A stretch of 64,000 bases of DNA from Congeria kusceri (taxonomy: Eukaryota > Mollusca > Bivalvia > Myida > Dreissenidae). Of this stretch, positions 48,101 to 60,100 are shown piece after piece; the stretch's first letter is position 1; each line of letters opens with the position of its first letter. The DNA is taken from assembly GCA_027627225.1 (NCBI GenBank), contig CM051034.1, forward strand, positions 2,624,501-2,688,500. The letters are read 5' to 3'. Position numbers and translations under genes: made by a program. The notes under the pieces were generated by a model. The model had not been told where the DNA came from, did not search any database, and saw only the letters and a list, made by a program, of their open reading frames with translations.

Positions 48101-51100
48101 TTCAAATGTACCTAAAATTTTGGTTCAGCGCAAAACTTAAACCAATGACTATAACTCCAAAACAGTTATAAACGATTTACACTTGTATTGTCAACGTCCC
48201 TTAGTATCTATCAAAACGATGGTTGTATGTTAGATCCTTTTTTGCCTTTTTTTCTTTAGACAGAAAGTGCTCGAAAAGAACTGTAGGCCGCATAACTCGT
48301 GAGTGCTCTATAAAAACTGAGGTTTTGGAAATTGCCACGTACATGTATTACGCTGATATTTGATTAAATACAATACTTATAAAACTTAGCTTGCATGCAT
48401 ATTGGCGATTACCTTCTAAATCTTTCCGTATCATCCTGAGAAACACTTCCGGTGAATGCCCCACAGGCGACGTCCATTGTCGATCCCTGCGGGTACGCAC
48501 CGCCAACCAGAAGTGGTGACACCGAGGTTAGGTTAACAGACGGCGATTTCGATACCGCATCACCTAGGTGCGGAAATAGTTAACACTAGTTATACATGTA
48601 CTCGTATATGAGTGTTGTGAATGCAAACTGCGTTGTCTATTTAAATGCTGCGTAAGTTGGGTTTGGTGTCTGTACCAATGGACGTTGAGATCTCAGTCTT
48701 TTTAAGCAACTGATTTAATGCTTTTAGCTAAAGACCATAAAAAAACTGCAAGTAGATAGATTCCTCGTAAATAAAAAGATTTGTATGATTGATTGCGGAC
48801 ACATAATCACATTATCACAACGATTACCTAGTTTTTCCAGAAGCTCTTTCACCATTGTGTGCTCCACGTGACCCGATCTGCGCGTGCGCGAAAGCAGCGA
48901 CCTCTTGCGGCGATCACTTATCGGCTTCCTCGCTACGCATGCGCTAACCTTCGTGTCGTTTTTCGCAACGTACGCGAAATTGGCGCACACGGCAAGCTCG
49001 CTGAGACGCCGTTGGATGTAGTCATCGGTTTCCAAGACAGCGGGCAAAAAAGTTTTGGCTTGTGTGATGGAAATTTCTGCCCCGCGTCCCTCGTAGAACA
49101 CGGATTCGTTGCCATGGCGGCCGTTGGGAAATTCGGACGTGTCTTCGTCAAACGCTTCGAGAATAAATAGCTTTCCTGGGAAAACAAACTGGATATGATA
49201 ACGTATATGAACTACATTTTATTCAGGAGTCAGTGCTTATTAATAATGTCAGTAAGCTTCTCCTTTTCGTAAATTTTCAGTTTGTTTCAGTGGAATTGAG
49301 AAGATCGGGCGACTGTGCATAAATACTAATTGAAATGTACATACAAGTAATAAAGTATTATTTTCTATGACCTATAGCAGAATATGTTTAGCCGTGTATT
49401 AATGTACAGTATGTGACCAAATGTTGTCCTTATACTAGCAGAAATAGCTGCAGTGGCGTTCATAGTTGTCACTTATTTTTCTCATTCCGAGTTAATTAAT
49501 GTTTTTATTCCATGCTAACAATTTTTTTTATATAAATCTTAATGTTAGTCGTACATCACTGCGCTTTTCTACTTAGATCTACCATTGTGACGTTTGGATT
49601 CAGTCGCCATTTCTAGGAACTTTTGTCTACATACAATATGCGTTTCGAATAATTATGTAAGAAGCTATTTTTGAATTTGAATAAATAAAACTCACTTTCT
49701 GGCCATTCTGCCTGTATAAATTTCGCAAGTCTTGACACAGAGGCTGCCAATTCCGTAGAAACAATGCGATCCGCGCATGCGTTAGTGACGTCATCTGCAA
49801 CCACGTGATCCCTGCAATCTACGCATGCGCGACCGGGTTTGCCGCACCACGTGGCGTTGCGTTCCTCGGCGGAAAAGAGCACGTAGTCACCCCAGAGTTG
49901 ATAGAGGCTTCAAAATAGAAGACGGAGTGTTAAATAAAAATGGAAATAAACTTCGAACAAACTCAACTGCTTCGAAAATTCCAAATGAAAGAAACGAAGA
50001 CTTAAATTGTGCCAGGTTTCATTCCCCGCTCCGAAGCAGCATTAGACTTGTCCCTGTATTTTTCAGATGAGAGCAAACTTGAGAAGGGATGTTTTTAGTC
50101 CGAATTTATGCCAATCTTTTTTTATGATTTTACGAGCACATGATAAAAAGTTAATTTTGAAATCGGGAATGCTCGAGTGCTGTGGCCAAACGGGGAGCCG
50201 TTTCATCAATGGTTGCAGTGCAAAGGCTGCCGGAACTATTTCAAAGCAAGCCTTGAAAACAGCAATCACAGCTGATGTGTAAACATACAAATTACCTTGC
50301 GAACTCGAGGTCGTTCCGTGTCAGTTTCTTGCTCGGATACCCGCACGCCGTCTCCATGGTGACGTCAGCGTTCTTCTCGAAGTTATCCGCGTGACAGTCC
50401 GCGTGGCACGTGTGTGAAAGCTCCGCCTCCAAAATGTTGATCTTGCGTGAAAGGCTGTCCATCACCTTGACGTTCCTTGAAACAAATCAAAGCAACTTTA
50501 AAGGGCCCTGTTCACATATTGGCAAACTGACAATTTAAAAAAATGTTGTCACAGATCTCAAAAAGAAATTATACATTACTGGCGAAGTACGTAAATCCGG
50601 ACACTTTAGCTAGTTTTTGGACAATTTTTCTCGATAATTGCATCAAACACAAATATGTAGTTAAACATAATAAGTAGGGTTTAATCTTAAGCTTTGGTTA
50701 AACTATTAGTGTACATTGCTATTTAAAAGTAACTGAATGAAGTGTTTAAAAAAGGCATGTAACATGTTTCGAAAAACGGATGGCGAGTACTTAAATCCGG
50801 ACACTTTTTAAATATACTTTACTTAAAATAAAATAAATAGAAATAAACATTAAACTACACTTGTAAGATTTCTTGTTTTTCTTCCTTTGTTTACCTTTTT
50901 CTGGTGTTTACTTTCATAATTTTCACTCTAAAGCTTTATTTATCGGAGGTAATGTTTTGATGTCATTCCCCCACGTGCAAATGTTTACATTTTTAAGGAA
51001 GAAAAAAAACAATAGTAAGTAAGTGAAATAATACTCTATCGATTCTGTTGAAACTTGACATATGGTGCTGAGACAGACGTGTGCATCAATCAATACATTA

Positions 51101-54100
51101 GAATTATTGGTCTTGATCATACACACGCATATTGTTCAGGTGTCCGGATTTAGGTACAGTCCGGATTAACATACTTAGGCAGTATATCCAAATAAGCGAA
51201 ATTAAACTCATGACTAAGAGATATATTGGAAATATCGTTTTGTTTATGGATAATAATTAATCGAAATGGATAAAATTAAAAAGCGTCTGTTACGCTTTTA
51301 ATCGGTATTTTGGAAAAAAGTACCGTTTTTCTTGTTATAATATTTGTTTTAGATTATTCCAAATGCTTTAGTTTTTGCAATTAAGACATTTTATGACATT
51401 TTCCAAAACAATACGAAAATCTGTAAACAAGTCCCTTTAACAACAAATAACATTTAACGGGATGTACCCGACCTAATATAAAAAAATTTACTTAAATGTA
51501 TATAATTAGCACATCGAGTTTATTATGACGGTGAATTTAGGATTTCAAAGTGCTACGGTTGTGCATATTAAGTAAGAAACAAAGGTTCGAACCAGCAATA
51601 AACAAACATGAAAAAGGCGACTATACTGTTTGAAGTTTGTGTACAATGTGCTTAACAATTAAATGAAATGAGTAAAAAAATTACTTATCAAAACTCATTT
51701 AATATATTGTAGTAATTAAACGGTATTTCCTAACTGTTATATAATTTTTTTTATTAGGTTTGACGTTTGTTGGGAAATGGCACTTAAAAATATATTTACA
51801 CGTGGTTGTCCCGATGATGTAGTAAAACAATTTTGTCAGAATTTCAGAATATTTCATAGCGTACCAAATATGAATTCCAAAAGCGTCCACGGAGAAATCT
51901 GTTTCCGCTACAGTGACGTTACTGTCGACGTAGACGTAAACGCGGTTGCAACGTTTGATCGTGTCACCCGTGGACACAGCGTTGATCGTAGGTCGTGTGC
52001 TGAAAACAACAACAAAAAAATTGCATTTGGTTTCAAAATTAACGCTGCCTCATATATAAGTGCTTGCATTGATTTATTTTCCGGAGTTTGACTTGCATCT
52101 CAATTTAAACGTGTATTGTGAAAAAAATATGTACTGGTAGAATATCTTTATTTGCTCTTCATGTTTTTGGGTGAAAGTGTTTCGACTGCAAACTTTTGCC
52201 CTCAGTTCGTATGGCTATTGTCAGTTCAAGAAGACCTGTGACAATACCTAGAACCCATGAATCTGGCAGAGGTTGAAAGTTCGTTTATTTAATTTACAAC
52301 ATTATAGAACAGAGCCGAACAGAACAGATATTTTATTAGCGGCTCGTAAAATACATCATCAAAGCAATTCCAAATGCAATAAAAGAAACTAGTTTACGGA
52401 AAGTTCTACTCCTGATAAGTTGATGTTTACAATTTATAATTTAATTATGTAAAAGTTGAATCATGTACATAATATTGAAAAGGTATTTCGGATGTAAAAC
52501 AAGAAACGTGGAAATTCTACGAAAACCAAATGTTTCAAACGAAATCCATAAAAGTCAGCACAATAATGAAAGAAAGTTCTGGGTGCCATATGCATTCCTA
52601 AGCGAGGTCCCGTTATAAGGCATCTATGTATGAAATTTCATTAAAATATCGAAATGCGTTCTCAAGCTATTGAACAGAAACCATTTTTGTATTTTTTAGT
52701 AACATTGACATTGACCTTGATCTCACCAACCCCATATGCAATCCCAAGCGAGGTCTAGATACAAGGTATCTATGTATGAAGTTTCATTCAAATATCTTGA
52801 TGCATTCTAAACTTATTGAGCGGAAACCAAATCTATTTTCAGTAACGGTGACCTTGACCTTGACCCAATCCATTTCATATGCAATCCCAAGCAAGGTCTC
52901 CATATATGGTATCTATGTATGAAGTTTTATTGAAATATCTTTATGGATTCTAAAGTTATTCAGCGGAAACCGTTTTTCTATTTTTAGTAACGGTGACCTT
53001 GACCTTGACCCCACCCACCCCATATGCAATCCCAAGCGAGTTCTCGATATATGGTATCTATATACGAAGCTTCATTAAAAATATGTCGATGCCTTCTCAA
53101 GTTATTGAGCGGAAGCCGTTTTTCTATTTTTAGTAACGGCGACCTTGACATTGACCCCACCCACTCCATATGCAATCCCAAGTGTGGTCTCAATATAAGG
53201 TATCTATGTATGAAGTTTCATTAAAATATCTTGATGCGTTCTCAAGTTATTGAGAGGAAACCGTTTTTCTATTTTTAGCAACGGGGACTTTGACCTTGAC
53301 CCCACCCATCCTATATGCAATCCCAAGCGAGGTCTGTATATAAGGTATCTATGTATGAAGTTTCATTAAAATATCTCAATCCGTTCTCGAGTTAGAGAGC
53401 GGAAACGAAAAGTTGACGCCGCCACCCCGCCAGCCCGCCCGCCCAACGATATACCATAATCTAAAAACGGAAATTTTTCTTCGACAAGGTTAACAATGGA
53501 ACAGCATTTTATTGCGAGTTTAAAATGCGAAGGCACGGACCAATTTTTGCAGGATACAAATTTATGTATAATTCGAAGAATTAAGACTTAACATTTTTGA
53601 ACTCGATTATCAGATTTTAACGATTTAATTATTTATTGATTTCCTGTAACTAATTGTGTCTTGGTTCGTGCTTAGTTCGCCATTTACATTACTCATTGAA
53701 CAATTGTTTTATAGATTATACACACTAATAACATGACACGCGCAGAGCATTCTATAGACAAAAAAAAAAATTCTCCATTGTTAAACTGCTAATAAACAAC
53801 CCGAAAAAAAAGTTCCGAAAATGTAAAAAAAAAAAAGTTCGCATTGAAATTTCAGAAAATGTAGTCAGGTCTTGTTAGAATAGAAAATCATGCGAAAACA
53901 TTTTCTTTATTAAATACAAACATGATCGAACAAATGTCTTTTTTTTAATAGTTATTTTAGAACAACGTTTCGTTTGTAACTAAGCGTACAGCCTTGCGTA
54001 CATATATATAGAGAGAAAGACCAAAACTTTGCTGGTCATCCGTCTAAAAATCTGTGCGTGCGATGCTATTTATATATTACTGCACGTTTTGCACGGGAAT

Positions 54101-57100
54101 ACTTGAGCGCTCGAGGAATTTCGTGCAGCTCGCGGACAGATCGCTTGCATACAGAAGGCTGACATAAACAATCGATATCTGACTTACATGTACATACTTA
54201 ACCACGACCAGAATTTATAATAAAGGAATGAAACAGTGGAAAGTGACAAACTGGTGTTTCTAATTAAAACATTAATTGTGTATTTTATGGCGCATTGGAT
54301 TTGAATAAACGGTCTGTCAGTTTATTATCTTATTATTTCTTTGCTTTAACTAATTCTTTAACAACTAGACATTTCTTATTTGGTATGAACTCTTATTGTG
54401 GATGTTTTTGTTTTAAATATATGCAAAATGTACATGCAGTTATTTGCCACAACGTTCAACAAAACATTGTAAATTCATACTTTTTAATGTACCAGTCCAT
54501 GTACACATGTAATTTATGAAATGAAACTATACTACGCGTATTTTTAAGAATTTAATATATCTTATTCGTATATGATACACTGTCGTCAAAACACACACAT
54601 AGTATTTATGTGTTTTTTTCATTATTGGATTGGGTAGTTATTTCTATTTGCACTTACAGATTTGACTACTTGAACAGCCCAACCAGTAGACTAGTTAGGA
54701 TCCGGCAACCGAACCGTGGGGAAACTGCTAGAGCAGCACGGCTCAACGTTACATGGCTAAGACATCCAACTGACACAAGACTGTGGTTAGTTACCTATCT
54801 AGTCAGGACTAAGACGGTTTACATCAACCGACCCACATATTGGAAACTGCTAGAGCAGCACGGCTGAACGTTAAATGACCAAGGCATCCAACTGACCAAG
54901 GACTGTGGTTAGTTACCTATCTAGTCCGGACTAAGACAGTTTATATACACTCGACCCACCGATTGGAAACTGCTAGACCAGTACGGCCCAACGTTACATG
55001 GCTAAGACATCCAACTGACACAAGACTGTGGTTAGTTACCTATCTAGTCAGGACTAAGACGGTTTACATCAACCGACCCACATATTGGAAACTGCTAGAG
55101 CAGCACGGCTGAACGTTAAATGACCAAGGCATCCAACTGACACAAGACTGTGGTTAGTTACCTATCTAGTCAGGACTAAGACGGTTTACATACAACCGAC
55201 CCACATATTGGAAACTGCTAGAGCAGCACGGCTGAACGTTAAATGGCCAAGGCATCCAACTGACACAAGATTGTGGTTAGTTACCTATCTAGTCAGGACT
55301 AAGACGGTTTACATACAACCGACCCACATATTGGAAACTGCTAGAGCAGCACGGCTCAACGTTAAATGGCCAAGGCATCCAACTGACCAAGGACTGTGGT
55401 TAGTTACCTATCTAGTCAGGATAAGACAGTTTACATACAACCGACCCACATATTGGAAACTGCTAGAGCAGCACGGCTGAACGTTAAATGACCAAGGCAT
55501 CCAACTGACCAAGGACTGTGGTTAGTTACCTATCTAGTCAGGACTAAGACAGTTTATATACACTCGACCCACATATTGGAAACTGCTAGAGCAGCACGGC
55601 TGAACGTTAAATGACCAAGGCATCCAACTGACCAAGGACTGTGGTTAGTTACCTATCTAGTCAGGACTAAGACAGTTTACATACAACCGACCCACATATT
55701 GGAAACTGCTAGAGCAGCACGGCTGAACGTTAAATGTCCAAGGCATCCAACTGACCAAGGACTGTGGTCAGTTACCTATCTAGTCAGGACTAAGACGGTT
55801 TATATACACTCGACCCACCGATTGGAAACTGCTAGACCAGCACGGCTCAACGTTACATGGCCAAGGCATCCAACTGACCAAGGACTGTGGTTAGTTACCT
55901 ATCTAGTCAGGACTAAGACAGTTTATATACACTCGACCCACCGATTGGAAACTGTAAGTAAGGTTTTGTTTGTTTGTTTATATACTGAACAAAAAAAAGA
56001 AACTAACGCTAAGTTTAAATGTTGATACTTTTTTACTTTTGAATAGATTTGTCTGAAATCAGCTGTTGTATAAGTTTGTCTTATGAATCAATTGGGATTA
56101 ACGTCAATTTTGCAAAGTATAACGATTTTAATAACCGCACGCCGTTCCCGGCTAGCTCAGTTGGTAGCTGGACTGCCAATCCGGTGATCGTGAGTTCGAA
56201 CCCCAGGCCGGCCACATCATCATGAAATCATTTCTACGGCCATTCTCCCCCTACCTCTGATTCCAGTAGGGCAGTTACTGACGTAGGTATGTGCACTTAG
56301 TACTGGCAAACCGCTTAGATCGGCTAAGCTTGCCCAGGAAAAGTGTGAGTAGGTTAACTGACCGGCGTGATATGACTGAAATACTGTTAAAAACGGCGGA
56401 TAATCCAAATACACAAACAATCAAACAAAATAACCGCATGTTTATTTATGATTGTACATTTCGTATTTAAACGTGACAATTTGGCATGTACTTAACGAGT
56501 TTTATTTCTTTTTTATTTATTTTTTGGGGTCAGTTTCTGTTAGTCTGCTTGTTAGCAACTTGACGCAAAATGTCATGAACGGATTCATTTGACGATTTAT
56601 GGTAAAGTTGGAAATGCACCAATAAACAAATTATTTCTAGTATATTTTGATGGTGATCCGGATCACCGTCTGGATCAATGAATCTTTTAAATCCATACAC
56701 ATACTAATAAACCATAAAAAGTACCTGTTATTAAGGGACTTTAAATTCTACCAAATGGCGTGTTGAAAGATGCGGACCAATGGTATAATACCAATCTACC
56801 TTATCTGTACCGGGAGCCCAAGTTTCATGTCGATGTCCTTCTGCGCCCAGGAGATGTACGGTGTTATGGTCATGTTCTGGAACATACCTTATCTGTACCG
56901 GTGGCCCGAGTTTCATGTCGATGTCCTTCTGCGCCCAGGAGATGTACGGTGTTATGGTCATGTTCTGGAACATACCTTATCTGTACCGGGAGCCCAAGTT
57001 TCATGTCTATGTCCTTCTGCGCCCAGGAGATGTACGGTGTTATGGTCATGTTCTGGAACATACCTTATCTGTACCGGGAGCCCAAGTTTCATGTCGATGT

Positions 57101-60100
57101 CCTTCTGCGCCCAGGAGATGTACGGTGTTATGGTCATGTTCTGGAACATACCTTATCTGTACCGGTGGCCCGAGTTTCATGTCGATGTCTTTCTGCGCCC
57201 AGGAGATGTACGGAGTTATAGTCATGTTCTGGAAGAACGCGAACGTTGCGTTGAATGTCCGGTTAGTGTCCACTCTCTGGTCAGTCGTGGTCGCTGTCCA
57301 GTTGTACACCGTCACCTCGTTCTTGGTAGGCTTGCCCTCTACGAAACTTTGTGCTGAAAACGCGAATGATATCTTTGCCTTATAGTTATGGTATAGTTAT
57401 AGTTTTTTATAGTAAAGAGTAATTCGTTGAAAAATATTATTGTCATCATCATTGTTATGATTGCTGTTGCTGTAATAATTCTCCACATCATCATCATCAT
57501 CTTCTTCATCTTTTTCTTCTTCTTCAATGTGATCATAATTACCATCATCATCATACGCTTATCATCATTACCTTCATCATCATCATCATACGCTCATCAT
57601 CATCATGATTACCATAATCATCATCATCATACGCTCGTCATCATCATGATCATCATCATCATTGCCACCACCATCATCATCATTATCATCATTACCATCA
57701 TCATCATCATCATAACCATCATCATCATCATTATCATCATTACCATCATCATCATAACCATCATCATTATTACCATCATCATCATTATCACCATCATCAT
57801 CATTATACGCTCATCATCAACATCATCATAACCATCGTTAACATCATCACCATTACAATGTTCATCATAATCATTACCACCATCGTCGTCGTCGTCATCA
57901 TCATAATCACTATCATGAGATGTGTTCTTTATTCAAATTTCCTGCATTTAACATAAGATAAAGAGTTTTTTTGTTGTTCTTATGTTGTATTTATTGACCG
58001 TAGAAATATTTGGTGTAATTTTCAAATGACTAACTATACTTGGAAACGCTTAATATATGGATCGAATTTATGAATCAGTCCGTTTTAAACTTGTGCATTA
58101 TTTCACCATTCCGCGAGTTGATTAAATGTGAGTACCTTCACCTTTTCGTCTACTTAAAGTGATTGATATACACGTACAAGTATATGAACACAGTGGGTGG
58201 AAATAAATGTTGAAACATTTTTACAAGTGTGGAAGTTAGATAAATATTAATGCAAAATAACACGAATTTTTATTGCATTCATTACATTCACTCATTCACT
58301 TACTAATTTACTTACTTATTTATTCACTCACTCACTCACTCGCTCATTCACTTACGCACGCTTTCGCTCCCTTACTAATTCACTAATTAACTCACTCACT
58401 CACGCACTCATTCACTCACTTACTCACTCACTCCCCCATTCACTTACTCACTCACTCGATCACCACTCATTCAATCACTTCTCACTTATTCCATACTCAT
58501 TCACTTACGCACTAACTCACTCATTCTTCACTCACTCACTCACTCATTAATTTTTCATTCGTTAAAATGAGTAATTAGGAATATGGGTTCACATTACACT
58601 CCCTATCACTGTTCTCCCTTTCCCCATCTTGTTTAAAACATACGATTTTCTTCCATGACTCAAATGCGTTAAAAAACTGCTATAAACAACTTCCTTAAGA
58701 ACACGACAACGCGGAAGATGCCGTTAGGGTTTTCAGTATATAAACATACAACTTAGTCACGATATTAACTCTAAAACAATTTACGAACAAACCGTGTGAC
58801 GTTTTTGACAAATTTCTCATTAGTTTCCTTGTGATTAACTTTTAAATACTCACAAATAATTGTTCTTCCGCGCAACTCGACATTCCCGGCGTAGTTTGTG
58901 GCGTGTTTTGTGACCGACTTCAGCGCGATATTGGCCTGCGTTGACGCGTTCACCGTCAGCATAATCGGCGCGAACGTTTTGAACGTCGCCAGCGGCACTT
59001 CGAATATCGGAGTGGAATGGTTCACCAACAGTACACCGATCTTAGTCAGTGAAATTTCCTGGTCTGTTGTTATGCTGCAAAAATAAACATAGTATATTAT
59101 ATCGTCATCATCATAAAAGTTATCATCATCACCACTTCAATTATCATGATCATCATCATCAACATCATCACTTTCATAACCATCATCACCACCATCATTA
59201 GTGTTTAAGTTAGAAGGGCAGAGGGGCATGGCGCTTGATTTGGAAAAGGGGCATTATGTGCGCGGCGAAACTGTTAAAAAGGGCACATTATATTTAAATA
59301 GTTTTTTCTTAAAGTATTACTGACTGATTTCTTTTATATATTTGATGATTATTAAGTGAATTTATTAACAAATTTTAATTTTCCAATATTATAAGTTCTT
59401 ATTATTAAGTTATATTATTGGTAAAGATCAGAAAAATTATTTATTTTTATCCAATGGGCAATCAAACAAGACATCTTTTAAACTAAAACGGTTCATGGGC
59501 AAGTTAAAATCAAGTTTATTAATGGAAAAATCCTATTACTCTGGTATAATTTTTATTTTTCATATTTTTATTGTAGAAAATATTTTTATTTTCATCATTA
59601 TGGTTTATATGAATTATGCTGTTGATGATGACCTTGCTACTACTATGTTGATTAATGATGAAAAGCAAACGTCAAGACAGAACATTAAGAACACAAACAT
59701 TGAAATTCGGATTGAAATGATTTATCCGAATATGTTATTCCGAAATTATAGCTAGTTCTGCAGTTCGTTTCTTTGGTGGATTTTTGGTTATTACTGGCAG
59801 AAACATGTATACACATGTATTTTTCATAGTTTATAAATAAAGATGACATTGAGTCTACATTTTTATGCATTCTGCCCTTTGAAATCACGTTTATCATAAA
59901 AATTAACGAAGCACAAACATGTTAGAAATTGCAAATGAAAACGAGGCTGTTAAAAGCAGACAAGAGGGCACGAGGCGCTAATTGCCTTTAAAAAGGGCAG
60001 GGTGGCGGATCAATAAAGGGACGTGGCGCTGCGCCGCGCTGATTAGGTCTGGGTAAATCACTAATCATAATCATCACTGCCATGACCATCATCAAAAGCA

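Noticed and set aside
48859..49187. Plus- and minus-strand ORFs of 103 and 84 codons over exon 10
   Set aside because: Out-of-frame shadows of the GC-rich Hh-fold exon; the third frame continues across introns in phase and matches Hedgehog.
54610..56025. ORFs of 85-108 codons containing ARAARLNVKWPRHPTD-type repeats
   Set aside because: Periodic with the 123 bp minisatellite and broken by small indels between units; no unit resembles an exon.
57427..57831. 134-codon Ile-rich ORF and Met-rich minus-strand ORFs
   Set aside because: Translations of an ATC microsatellite.
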